NCBI RefSeq assembly: GCF_002848135.1
Contig: NZ_PKGB01000009.1
Coordinates: 1 to 64,000, forward strand
Source: Hydrogenovibrio sp. SC-1
Lineage (GTDB): Bacteria > Pseudomonadota > Gammaproteobacteria > Thiomicrospirales > Thiomicrospiraceae
Direction of reading: 5' to 3'
DNA: 64,000 nt
The translations under genes were made by a program, and so were the position numbers. The notes below the pieces were generated by a model that was given only the letters and a program-made list of their open reading frames with translations, was not told the DNA's origin and did no database searches. Positions 1-7,648 of this stretch are shown here, piece after piece. Positions within the stretch are counted from its first letter, which is position 1. The number at the start of each line of letters is the position of its first letter.

Positions 1-645
1 GCATTGGGTAACTGGTATTACCCAAATTCCGTATTGATTCCGGCATTGTCTCAGGTAGAAGTGGTGATTTTGTTTTTGGTTGCCTATACCACTGTTTGGC
101 CGGCAGTATTTGAGTGGTACACCTTATTGCATACTTTCCCAAAACTGGCTGTTAAATATTCGGCGGGCCCTAAAATCATATTACCAGGATACCCGTTATT
201 GGCCATTGGCTTGGCGCTGATGGTCATTATGGTCTTTTATCCTTATCCATTCTTTTGGGCGCTTTGGATTGGCACAATGATGGTTTTCGCTGGGGTGTTG
301 GTTGTTATGAAGATTCCTTCTCCGTTGAGTGAGCTGGCAAAAGGCAATTGGAGCCCGATGATATTGATTGCCTTGTCGTCTTTATTCAATGGCTTCTTCT
401 GGGAAATGTGGAATTTTGGTAGCGCACACCCAACAGACCCGATTGCTAATCCAAACTATTGGGTGTATGACGTGCCCTATGTTAACGTCATACACCTTTT
501 CTCTGAAATGCCATTAGAAGGCTATTTTGGCTATTTAGCATTTGGTTTGATGGTGTGGCTCATGTTTATTTGGGCGGGCAAAGTATTTGGTTTTGAGACG
601 TATTTGCTGAAAGAGAACGACCGCAAATACAATAGTGACGTCTAA
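1..645 (+). CDS. Polytopic membrane protein, 5' end outside the window
   Basis: The reading frame is open from the first base (GCA TTG GGT), so the true start lies upstream and only the C-terminal ~214 residues are visible. About five or six hydrophobic segments are present. The last third has a recognisable pattern: a Trp-rich segment (FFWEMWNFG), a YWVYDVPY stretch, then FSEMPLEGYFGYLAFGLMVW. This kind of arrangement is seen in uncharacterised integral membrane proteins. I cannot assign a substrate or reaction. It ends 88 bp before the dUTPase gene on the same strand, with no clear terminator between them. Confident that it is coding; function unknown. Confidence 0.75.
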   Translation, partial: ALGNWYYPNSVLIPALSQVEVVILFLVAYTTVWPAVFEWYTLLHTFPKLAVKYSAGPKIILPGYPLLAIGLALMVIMVFYPYPFFWALWIGTMMVFAGVLVVMKIPSPLSELAKGNWSPMILIALSSLFNGFFWEMWNFGSAHPTDPIANPNYWVYDVPYVNVIHLFSEMPLEGYFGYLAFGLMVWLMFIWAGKVFGFETYLLKENDRKYNSDV

Positions 646-733
646 AGCTGTCAGACCTGGTGGTTTTGAACGATTTTTATGCTAATATTTTCCGAAATTA
701 CAATTTTATAGATAATGACTTTAAGAGGTTCAA

Positions 734-1423
734 ATGCAACACAAGGCTGCCATCCAAGAAATGCTGACCCTGCAAAATGGTTTAAATGAAATGACCAATG
801 GCGCAGATTGGCGATCAGGGATGACCCATTTAGGCAAAGAGATTGACTGGCGTCGTTGCATTGTTATGGAAGCGGCGGAGTTGGTTGATAGCTACCCGTG
901 GAAACACTGGAAAAGCGTGGATGCGCAAGTTGATATCGAAAATGCTCGTGTTGAGTTGGTGGATATTTGGCACTTTCTATTGAGCTTAGCATTAGAGTAT
1001 TTCGAACTGGATAAGGCAGTTGAATTGCTCAATAAAGCCTTAGCTGATAGCACCGATACGGATGAGTATGACTTGGATCATTTATCGATTCAGGGTCAAG
1101 TTCGCATTCATGAGATGATGATGGCGATCGCCTTGCAAAATGAGGATGTGACCGAAGAATATCTAGCGACTTTGGCGGAGGCATTTTTCCATAGCTGTCA
1201 GGTTGTTGACCTGGGCTTTGAACAGCTGTATCAGATTTATATGGCAAAGAATGTGTTAAATAAATTTCGGCAGGATCACGGCTATAAAGAGGGTACCTAT
1301 CTTAAGGTCTGGAATGGCAAAGAAGATAATATGGTGATGTTTGAAATTATTGACACCCTCACGGAATTTTCTGCAGAGCAGTTGTATATTCGGCTGGTTG
1401 AAACCTACAAAACGGTTTCTTAA
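734..1423 (+). CDS. Dimeric dUTP diphosphatase (all-alpha, MazG-like superfamily)
   Basis: Predicted to hydrolyse dUTP to dUMP and pyrophosphate, keeping uracil out of DNA and supplying dTMP precursor. The 229-residue protein carries the metal-binding signature of all-alpha NTP pyrophosphatases: E46 and E49 in EAAELVDSYPWKHW, then E74 and D77 in ARVELVDIWHFLL. That layout matches the Campylobacter/trypanosomatid-type dimeric dUTPase, not the trimeric beta-fold Dut. The start ATG follows AAGAGG with a 6-7 base gap. The gene ends in a short GC-rich hairpin before the nitroreductase gene. The family is assigned from motifs seen; dUTP specificity is inferred from family. Confidence 0.85.
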   Translation: MQHKAAIQEMLTLQNGLNEMTNGADWRSGMTHLGKEIDWRRCIVMEAAELVDSYPWKHWKSVDAQVDIENARVELVDIWHFLLSLALEYFELDKAVELLNKALADSTDTDEYDLDHLSIQGQVRIHEMMMAIALQNEDVTEEYLATLAEAFFHSCQVVDLGFEQLYQIYMAKNVLNKFRQDHGYKEGTYLKVWNGKEDNMVMFEIIDTLTEFSAEQLYIRLVETYKTVS

Positions 1424-1438
1424 ACGAATGTTCTAAAT

Positions 1439-1458
1439 GGCCAGTCCTGGCCGTTTTT
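1439..1458 (+). terminator. Short hairpin terminator after the dUTPase gene
   Basis: GGCCA and TGGCC (1439-1443, 1448-1452) pair around a 4-base loop and are followed by GTTTTT. The core CCAGTCCTGG differs from the window's iterated palindrome CCAGGCCTGG by one base, so it may be a decayed copy. Confidence 0.55.
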
Positions 1459-1480
1459 CAATTTAAATGAGATGTATTGT

Positions 1481-2134
1481 ATGAATTTAGAGACTATTTT
1501 AAAGCGTCGTTATGCCACCAAAAAGTTTGATGCAAATCAACGTTTAACGGATGAACAATTTAAACAGGTTAAATCGCTGTTGAGATTAAGTCCGTCGTCC
1601 ATTAACTCTCAACCTTGGCATTTTGTGATTGCCGATTCTGAAGCCGGTAAAGCACGCATTGCAAAAGGTGCGGAAGGTGCTTACGCATCTAACCAGCCTA
1701 AAATCCTGGATGCTTCACATGTGGTTTTATTTTGCGCTAAGACCGATATTTCGGATGCCTATTTGCAAAAGGTAACGGATCAGGAGGACCAGGATGGTCG
1801 TTTCCCTCAATCAGAAGCCAAAGCGATGGCGTTGAAAATCCGCGGTTTTTATACAGATTTACACCGAAAAGAATGGGATGATGTCGCTTGTTGGACGCAA
1901 AAGCAAGTGTATCTGAATATCGGTAATTTGTTGCTGGGCGCTGGATTGATTGGTGTTGATGCGGTACCGATCGAGGGCGTTGATTTGGAAGTTCTGAATC
2001 AGGAGTTTGACTTATCTGAACAAGGGTTAGCCGCTGTGGCAGTGGTGGCACTCGGCTTTCATGCCGAGGACGATTTTAATGCACAATTGCCAAAGTCTCG
2101 TTTTGATGAACAAGAGCTTTTTACCCTTTTATAG
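1481..2134 (+). CDS. nfsB: Oxygen-insensitive NAD(P)H nitroreductase (NfsB-like)
   Basis: FMN flavoenzyme that uses NAD(P)H for two-electron reduction of nitro compounds and quinones in the cytoplasm. It aligns through its whole length with E. coli NfsB: an RRYATKKFD N-terminal phosphate/FMN loop, SPSSINSQPWHF, ASHVVLFCAKT, VDQED-type segment (here TDQEDQDGRF), WTQKQVYLNIGN, VDAVPIEG and the terminal LPKSR. I chose the ATG at 1481 (MNLETILKRR), which matches family length (217 aa). An in-frame ATG at 1472 would add three residues and neither has a strong Shine-Dalgarno. Standalone gene between the dUTPase hairpin and nemA. Confidence 0.9.
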   Translation: MNLETILKRRYATKKFDANQRLTDEQFKQVKSLLRLSPSSINSQPWHFVIADSEAGKARIAKGAEGAYASNQPKILDASHVVLFCAKTDISDAYLQKVTDQEDQDGRFPQSEAKAMALKIRGFYTDLHRKEWDDVACWTQKQVYLNIGNLLLGAGLIGVDAVPIEGVDLEVLNQEFDLSEQGLAAVAVVALGFHAEDDFNAQLPKSRFDEQELFTLL

Positions 2135-2272
2135 TGAACTTTAATCAAGGGCTATCATTGCGCAAACGGCAATAGGCTTTTCCAAAATGGCGGCTGTACG
2201 GGTAGGCGTTGCATTGTTAAGATGGCTTCACTTGTTTGTTATCTCTTCAACCCATATCAATAGAGCGAAATT

Positions 2273-3355
2273 ATGAAAAATTCATACCCCCATTTATTTA
2301 CCCCAATTCAATTAGGTGCTTTAGCGCTTCCAAACCGTATTGTCATGGCGCCGTTAACGCGTGCTCGGACAGAAGTTGACCATATTCCTACGGAGTTAAT
2401 GGCGGAACACTATGCTCAACGTGCTAGTGGTGGCTTATTAATCGCAGAAGCAACTATGGCAATGGCTGGATGTAGTGCTTTTTGGAAGGAGCCGGGCATT
2501 TATTCCGAAGCGCAAATTGCGGGTTGGAAAGCGGTAACCGATGCCGTTCATGCTAAGGGTGGACGCATCGTGTTACAGATCTGGCATGGTGGACGAGCCT
2601 GTCACCCCGCTTTAAACAATGGCAAGGTACCGGTTTCAGCCAGTGCATTGGCGATTGAAGATGAAGTGCATACCCCAGAAGGTAAGTTACCCTACACCGT
2701 GCCACGGGCGCTCGGTTTAGAGGAAATTCCAGAGATTATTAAAGGCTTTAAGCAGGCTGCAATCAATGCTCAATTAGCGGGGTTTGATGGTGTTGAAGTC
2801 CATGGCGCGAACGGTTATTTATTAGATCAGTTTTTACGTGATGGCAGCAATCATCGCACCGATCAATATGGTGGTTCTATCGAAAATCGCGCGCGTTTGC
2901 TACTAGAAGTATTGGACGCCGTTTGTGAGGTATGGGGATCAGATCGTGTCGGCTTGCGGCTTTCTCCGTTGAACAGTTATAACAGTATGGTTGATAGCGA
3001 TCCGGTCGCGCTAACCCAGTGGTTATGTCAGAGATTGAATGATTACAATTTGGCATATTTGCATGTGATGCGAGGGGATTTCTTTGGCGTCCAAAAAGCG
3101 GATGTGCTTGGGGTGGCACAACAGGTTTATCAAGGTAATTTGATGGGGAATATGGGCTATGACGCTGCAGAAGCGGAAGCAGAAATTGCAAAAGGTGCTT
3201 TAGCAACGGTCGCATTCGGTGTTAGCTACTTGGCCAACCCAGATTTACCTGAACGTTTGGCAGCAGGTGCAGAATTGAACCGGCCTGACCCTGATACTTT
3301 TTATAGTGGTGGTGCAAAAGGCTATACCGATTATCCGTTTATGGGGGATGAATAA
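2273..3355 (+). CDS. nemA: N-ethylmaleimide reductase / old yellow enzyme family
   Basis: FMN-dependent NAD(P)H ene-reductase of the NemA group, reducing activated C=C bonds, N-ethylmaleimide and nitrate esters. The 360-residue TIM barrel starts with LFTPIQLG and NRIVMAPLTR, has WHGGR at 104-108, and HGANGYLLDQF at 167-177 giving the H167/N170 substrate-binding pair and Y172. DQYGGSIENRARLLLEV follows. The C-terminal FGVSYLANPDLPERL is typical for NemA. The gene overlaps the ribosome-binding region of the methyltransferase gene just downstream, so the two are probably co-translated. With nfsB upstream it forms a small electrophile/nitro-compound detoxification group. Confidence 0.9.
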   Translation: MKNSYPHLFTPIQLGALALPNRIVMAPLTRARTEVDHIPTELMAEHYAQRASGGLLIAEATMAMAGCSAFWKEPGIYSEAQIAGWKAVTDAVHAKGGRIVLQIWHGGRACHPALNNGKVPVSASALAIEDEVHTPEGKLPYTVPRALGLEEIPEIIKGFKQAAINAQLAGFDGVEVHGANGYLLDQFLRDGSNHRTDQYGGSIENRARLLLEVLDAVCEVWGSDRVGLRLSPLNSYNSMVDSDPVALTQWLCQRLNDYNLAYLHVMRGDFFGVQKADVLGVAQQVYQGNLMGNMGYDAAEAEAEIAKGALATVAFGVSYLANPDLPERLAAGAELNRPDPDTFYSGGAKGYTDYPFMGDE

Positions 3356-3359
3356 CCGT

Positions 3360-3959
3360 ATGTGGGATCAACGTTATAGTGAGCCAGAATTTGCTTATGG
3401 CCAGAAACCAAATGATTTTTTGGTGGCATGTTTAGATGCCATTCCGGCAAAGAGCAAAATACTGTGCCTGGCGGAAGGGCAAGGGCGTAATGCGGTTTAT
3501 CTCGCTCAACAAGGGCACGAGGTGACTGCGGTTGATCAGTCTAAAGTTGGGTTGCAAAGAGCTGAACAATTAGCTACTGAAAAAGGAGTGACCATTCATA
3601 CAGTGGTGGCGGATTTAGCAGAATTTGATTTAGGTCAGCATCAATGGGATGCCATTGTCAGTATTGCTGCCCATTTGCCGCCAGCAATCAGGGAAAAAGT
3701 TCACCATCAAGTACAGGCGGCACTCAAGCCATCAGGCGAGTTTATTCTAGAAGCCTATTCACCGCAACACTTGAATTTACCTGGCATTGGTGGACCACCG
3801 CCCCATCAGGCAGAATTGTTAATGTCATTGGAACTTTTACAACAAGAATTAACTGGACTCAATTTCGAAATTGCTCATGAAATTGAGCGTCAGGTTGAAG
3901 AAGGACAATATCACTCTGGTCTGAGTGGTGTGGTGCAAGTGCTTGCCCGAAATCCTTGA
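3360..3959 (+). CDS. SAM-dependent methyltransferase, class I (TehB/thiopurine-type)
   Basis: Rossmann-fold methyltransferase of 199 residues. The opening MWDQRY, then YGQKPNDFL, and the glycine-rich SAM loop LCLAEGQGRN at about 35-44, followed by VTAVDQS, are the usual landmarks of this small soluble family. The substrate cannot be read from sequence; relatives act on small electrophiles or metalloids such as tellurite. I chose ATG 3360 because family members begin MWD-x-RY and GGGGAT at 3343-3349 lies about 11 bases upstream. ATG 3348 (MNNRMWD) is the alternative. The start sits five bases after the nemA stop, so translational coupling is likely. Confidence 0.8.
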   Translation: MWDQRYSEPEFAYGQKPNDFLVACLDAIPAKSKILCLAEGQGRNAVYLAQQGHEVTAVDQSKVGLQRAEQLATEKGVTIHTVVADLAEFDLGQHQWDAIVSIAAHLPPAIREKVHHQVQAALKPSGEFILEAYSPQHLNLPGIGGPPPHQAELLMSLELLQQELTGLNFEIAHEIERQVEEGQYHSGLSGVVQVLARNP

Positions 3960-3966
3960 AAACAGC

Positions 3967-3994
3967 AAAATTCAACCAGGCCTGGTTGAATTTT
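3967..3994. terminator. 28-bp perfect palindrome, bidirectional terminator
   Basis: Bases 3967-3994 form an unbroken palindrome centred between 3980 and 3981, with CAGGCCTG at its core, A-tract on the left and T-tract on the right. It lies between the convergent methyltransferase gene (+) and bamE (-), where it can terminate both transcripts. Confidence 0.8.
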
Positions 3995-4030
3995 AGCCGT
4001 TCTAGGCTTAAGCGGACAAGTTGAAAACGA

Positions 4031-4372
4031 CTAGCGCTTAATGTTGACGGTGGACTTAACTTGTTTCCAGTCTATCAAATATTGTTCGTCATCAAAGTTA
4101 AGAACCAGGTGTTTAATCGCATTTGGCTGAAATTCTGGATCGGTGGTATAGAACACATATTCCCAGTGATTTTTATTGAAGGGGTCTTGTCCAAGCGGAG
4201 GCCCAAGTAGTTCAACTACTTGGTCAGCCATTAACCCGGGTTGCAGCGCTTGAAGTACGTCAGGCTTGACCACTGTGCCTTGCGTTAGTGTGGGTTTATA
4301 GGGTTTGAAAAAGGTGCAAGCTGATAGGGTTGAAACTAAAAAGATCGATAGAGTTAAGAAGGCTGTTTTCAT
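4031..4372 (-). CDS. bamE: Outer membrane assembly lipoprotein BamE (SmpA/OmlA)
   Basis: Small lipoprotein of the BAM complex, which inserts beta-barrel proteins into the outer membrane. From ATG 4372 the protein is 113 residues. It has a signal peptide MKTAFLTLSIFLVSTLSAC with the lipidated Cys19, followed by the SmpA/OmlA signature: PDVLQALQPGLMADQVVELLGPP, then a WEYVFY strand and LVLNFDDE. An ATG at 4384 would add four residues and is also possible. Divergent from fur with an 88-bp gap, the usual arrangement in gammaproteobacteria. bamD, a partner in the same complex, lies at 39.8-40.6 kb. Confidence 0.88.
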   Translation of the reverse strand: MKTAFLTLSIFLVSTLSACTFFKPYKPTLTQGTVVKPDVLQALQPGLMADQVVELLGPPLGQDPFNKNHWEYVFYTTDPEFQPNAIKHLVLNFDDEQYLIDWKQVKSTVNIKR

Positions 4373-4460
4373 AGGGTTTGTCATAGAATCTTTATATTTT
4401 AAATCAATTTTTCGTTTATTATACAGACTCAAAAAATTTAAATAAGGAATCTTAAATTCG

Positions 4461-4883
4461 ATGAGTAGTGCAGAGTTAAAGAAAGTGGGTTTAAAGGTTA
4501 CCTTGCCTCGTTTAAAAATATTAGAAATTTTAGAGCAAAAGGGTGACGACCACCATTTAACAGCGGAAGATGTTTATAAAATTTTGATTGAACAAGGTGA
4601 AGATGTTGGCTTAGCCACCGTTTATCGGGTATTAACCCAGTTTGAGCAAGCCGGAATTGTACGCCGTTTAAACTTTGAAAATAACATTTCCGTTTTTGAA
4701 TTGGACACGGGCGATAATCACGATCATTTAGTTTGCATTAAGACCGGTCGAGTCAAAGAATTTGTGGATCCAGTGATTGAACAACGCATAATCGAAATCG
4801 CCAAGGAGAAAGGGTATGACCTGTCAGCCCATTCGTTGGTGATTTACGGAACTTTTCAGGACAAAGAGGGTCTTGTCGACTAG
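4461..4883 (+). CDS. fur: Ferric uptake regulator Fur
   Basis: Iron-responsive repressor, 140 residues. The winged-helix domain includes TLPRLKILEIL and the recognition helix LATVYRVLTQFEQAG (51-65). The dimerisation domain holds the metal ligands, including HDH at 87-89 and the later H118 in AHSLVIYG. In E. coli Fur the CxxC at this point binds structural zinc; here it reads C92-I-K-T95, so the second cysteine is absent, and no C-terminal cysteine pair exists. Several Fur proteins lack this zinc site, so function is still likely. Stop codon overlaps the convergent selO stop by a few bases. Confidence 0.92.
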   Translation: MSSAELKKVGLKVTLPRLKILEILEQKGDDHHLTAEDVYKILIEQGEDVGLATVYRVLTQFEQAGIVRRLNFENNISVFELDTGDNHDHLVCIKTGRVKEFVDPVIEQRIIEIAKEKGYDLSAHSLVIYGTFQDKEGLVD

Positions 4884-5650
4884 CTTGAGCAACTGAGTTG
4901 AAACCCTTTTTGATTTGCTAGTGGAGGTTGTTGGTACTCACTCAGTGCAGAATGCGCATCAAAGGGGGATTGCAGCGCCTTAAGCCAAGTATGTAATGGT
5001 TGAGTGTCGCCTTGTTCCGCGGCGTTAATAATGTCTTGTGCAATATAGTTTCTTAACATCACGCTGGGATTACGCTGTTCCATTCGTTCACGCCAAACCG
5101 AATCTGTGATTTGTTCTTGTTTTATCCGTTTTTCTAAGTTAGTTAGCCAGTCAGAGAAAGCGTCGGGTTCCGGTAACAATTCTAAAAAAGTTGATTCTGA
5201 ATCCGTTTGCCAAAGCGCCAACCGTCTAAAAAATAATGAATAGTCGATCGCATAGCGATTGAGTCTTTCCAATAATTCGATAATCAATGTCATATCTGCT
5301 GGTTGGGTGCTGTCCAGCCCCAATCTATGGAGCATCTGTTGTTGATAGTGTTGATGATACTGGTCAACAAACGCTTGTAATGACTGTTCTAATTGGCTGT
5401 TATCTACCCAATTGGCAAAGGCCGAGGCTAATATTTTGCAATTCCATAGTCCAATATTGGCTTGCTGGTTATAACCGTATCGGCCTTCATAGTCAGAGTG
5501 GTTGCAGATGAAATCGGCTTGATAATCATCCAAAAATGCATAAGGGCCAAAATCAAATGTTTCTCCCAGTATCGACATATTGTCGGTATTCATGACACCA
5601 TGATTAAAACCAAAAGCTTTCCATTGCGCTAACAGCTTGGCGGTATTTTG

Positions 5651-5681
5651 GCAGGCCTGGTCAAAAATTAACCAGGCCTGC
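5651..5681. repeat. Inverted pair of CAGGCCTG palindromes in broken selO
   Basis: Two copies (5652-5659 and 5673-5680) sit 13 bases apart. Their flanks make 11-bp perfect inverted arms, 5651-5661 and 5671-5681, around a 9-base loop. On the coding strand they read Gln-Ala-Trp and Gln-Ala-Cys in the selO frame. The pair starts 18 bases after the premature stop. Confidence 0.85.
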
Positions 5682-6017
5682 TGCTGAAATGGGTGCGTTT
5701 ACCATTGTGGAAAGTGTTTTTGAATTACGAATGTAACCAGCGCTTGAAAATGATTCTTCCCTTGATTTACAGCCCATTGAAAGTGACCAAAACGAATATG
5801 ACTGGGGGTCACCCGAATTAAGCTGGCACGCGGTTCTCGCGTTTCTCGTTTAACGCTTTCTGGGCTGGTAGCGATGGATAGGGCGCGTGTTGTCGGAATT
5901 CCTAATCCATAGAGGGCTTCGGAAGCTAAAAATTCGCGTATGCATGAACGCAATACCGCGCGCCCGTCTCCTTGTCTGGAGTAGGGGGTGCGCCCCGCAC
6001 CTTTTAGGTGAAAGTCC

Positions 6018-6025
6018 CAGGCCTG
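6018..6025. repeat. CAGGCCTG palindrome in selO, Gln-Ala-Trp frame
   Basis: On the minus strand it encodes Gln-Ala-Trp within NQAWDFHLKG of the N-terminal half of selO; the extended match is CCCAGGCCTGGT. Confidence 0.85.
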
Positions 6026-6422
6026 GTTCTTTTGATCAATCCATTGCCCTAATAATAGTCCTCGGCCATCACCTAAGTCGGGATTATAGTAGCCAAATTG
6101 ATGTCCCACATATTTTTGAGCAAGCGGTTGGCAGTCGACCTGCTGGAGCTGGCCCGAGGTTAAATCTAAGAGTTCGGTGGCATTCAGTGTGCAATTCAGT
6201 TGAGAAAGCAGTGCCTCATTTTGAATAACCAGTTGTGCATTGGTTTGAGGCTCTGGCTGTTGGTTGCTGTAAAAATCCGCTGGAAGCTGGGTGTAATCTT
6301 GTATCAGGTGTTTTTTTGACATAAAGCCGCGTCCGTTAAAAAATATCCTACCAATTTACTAGGTTTTTGTTTAAAATGCATCTTTGTTTTGCGCGTGATC
6401 AGCTCATAAAGGAAAAACAATC

Positions 6423-6671
6423 ATGGATATTGGATCAACAGAACACCAATCTTTGTTGTACCGAACGATTTGGAGAATGGTGTTTAAAACCAGTTCGTTG
6501 GCTTTAATTTTAGGCGTTGTTTTGATGTTGCCGTCATTATTGCGGGAAAACGCTTTTTCATCGACGATGCTGGTATTAGGCTACGTCGTTATTGTGGGCG
6601 GAATCTTTTACGCTCTGTGGGTGGGGTGGAAAAAACACCGTGCCATTCAAAAAGCGTTCAAATCAATTTAA
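6423..6671 (+). CDS. Small two-helix membrane protein, unknown
   Basis: An 82-residue protein with two hydrophobic segments, roughly residues 25-41 (SLALILGVVLMLPSLL) and 48-67 (TMLVLGYVVIVGGIFYALWV), and a basic C-terminal tail (GWKKHRAIQKAFK). The start ATG follows AAAGGAAAAACAATC, giving an acceptable Shine-Dalgarno. I do not recognise the family. It stands alone between divergent selO and convergent GGDEF gene, so no function can be taken from context. Confidence 0.65.
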   Translation: MDIGSTEHQSLLYRTIWRMVFKTSSLALILGVVLMLPSLLRENAFSSTMLVLGYVVIVGGIFYALWVGWKKHRAIQKAFKSI

Positions 6672-6676
6672 ACACA

Positions 6677-6696
6677 GTAACCGCTTTTGCGGTTAC
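6677..6696. terminator. Hairpin between convergent genes
   Basis: GTAACCGC (6677-6684) and GCGGTTAC (6689-6696) form an 8-bp stem with a TTTT loop. The U-tract is weak on both strands. It overlaps the stop codon of the minus-strand GGDEF gene. Confidence 0.5.
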
Positions 6697-7610
6697 ATGA
6701 TTTTGGTTCTTTCACGGGTGCCGTCAAGTGATTTGATGGCTTTATTAGCGCGTTTGAGAAGGGTTTGACTGTCTTCAGTTTCAGCGCGAATTTCTGTTAC
6801 GCCTGCATGACTGGTTAAGCAAGTGGTTTCGCCCGCTTCTAGGTGAATGGTTTGGGCGGCAATGGTTTCTTGCGCCAATTTTGTAATTCGAAATGCATCA
6901 ACTGCCTTAATTTCAGGTAACACCAGCATAAATTGATCACAACTCATTCGACCAATATAGCCTAAGTCTTTGACCACTTTGCTAATGGCATTAGCCGCAG
7001 TCAGGATGGCCTTGTCACCCATTTCATGGCCGTAAGCATCGGTAATTCGTTTAAAGCAATCTAAATTGATTTTAGCTAATGAAAGCGGTCTTTTATTCAG
7101 TCTTGCCTTATTAACCTCTTCATCAACAATACCCATAAAATAGTCGCGATTATAGAGGTCGGTTAAAGGGTCATGCGCGGAGAGCTTTTCAATTTGCTCT
7201 TCCATGTGCTTACGACTGGTAATGTTAATCGCTAGCCAAATTGCAGCAGGTTGATCATAGGCGTCTTCATTCAGGGTGTACACTCGGGCTTCGTACCATT
7301 GTCCTTCGGTAGTTGACAATGGCTCTATTCCTTGGACTTCGGTATCCGCTAATTGGTACTCAATTTCTTGAAGATGTTGTGATTGGATGGCTTTTCTCAC
7401 CACTTTTAAGAAGCGTTCTGCCATCTTTTCGGGTAATACATCAAAATAATTTTTTCCGATCAGTGCGTGTCCGTCGGCATAAAGCGTTCGTTCCTGTCCA
7501 CCAATGACATCCAAATAGGTTCCATCCTGACCCATGACAAAAATGGGATCGGGCATTGCATTGGCAATGGCTTCGATATGGGAGTGCATTTTGTCATATT
7601 GTGCTGCCAT
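6693..7610 (-). CDS. PAS-GGDEF protein with degenerate active site
   Basis: A 305-residue cytoplasmic protein. Residues ~8-125 form a PAS sensor (DPIFVMGQDGTYLDVIG; AIWLAINITSRK) and residues ~140-305 a GGDEF domain recognisable by DPLTDLYNRDYF, NLDCFKRITDAYGHEMGDKAI and the C-terminal KRANKAIKSL. The signature loop reads SCDQF where active diguanylate cyclases have GG(D/E)EF, so both glycines and the key acidic residue are altered. Catalysis is unlikely; a c-di-GMP-independent sensory role or an inactive remnant are options. It starts 38 bases after the end of ettA on the same strand and may be co-transcribed with it. Confidence 0.8.
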   Translation of the reverse strand: MAAQYDKMHSHIEAIANAMPDPIFVMGQDGTYLDVIGGQERTLYADGHALIGKNYFDVLPEKMAERFLKVVRKAIQSQHLQEIEYQLADTEVQGIEPLSTTEGQWYEARVYTLNEDAYDQPAAIWLAINITSRKHMEEQIEKLSAHDPLTDLYNRDYFMGIVDEEVNKARLNKRPLSLAKINLDCFKRITDAYGHEMGDKAILTAANAISKVVKDLGYIGRMSCDQFMLVLPEIKAVDAFRITKLAQETIAAQTIHLEAGETTCLTSHAGVTEIRAETEDSQTLLKRANKAIKSLDGTRERTKIM

Positions 7611-7648
7611 GCGATTTTTCCTTTTGCTAGTTAGGGTTAGAACAAAAA

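Larger units (their letters stand above)
4880..6322 (-). pseudogene. selO: selO (YdiU) split by an in-frame TAA
   Basis: Protein adenylyltransferase of the SelO pseudokinase family, which transfers AMP to Ser/Thr/Tyr of target proteins. The N-terminal 207 codons (6322-5699) contain GHQFGYYNPDLGDGRG, HLKGAGRTPYSRQGDGR and RFGHFQW, then end in TAA at 5701-5699. The same frame stays open afterwards: 35 codons including LLAQWKAFGFNHGVMNTDNM lead into the downstream 237 codons with FLDDYQADFICNHSD and the terminal SCSS. Both parts together are ~479 residues, the same as E. coli YdiU (478), with no deletion. One base substitution would restore the gene. The metal/ATP site residues lie on both sides of the stop, so neither half alone should be active. 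Alternatives: sequencing error, suppression or readthrough. Confidence 0.85.

Noticed and set aside
5699-5701. Selenocysteine codon explanation for the selO interruption
   Set aside because: The codon is TAA, not TGA, and lies far from the C-terminal position used for selenocysteine in eukaryotic SelO.
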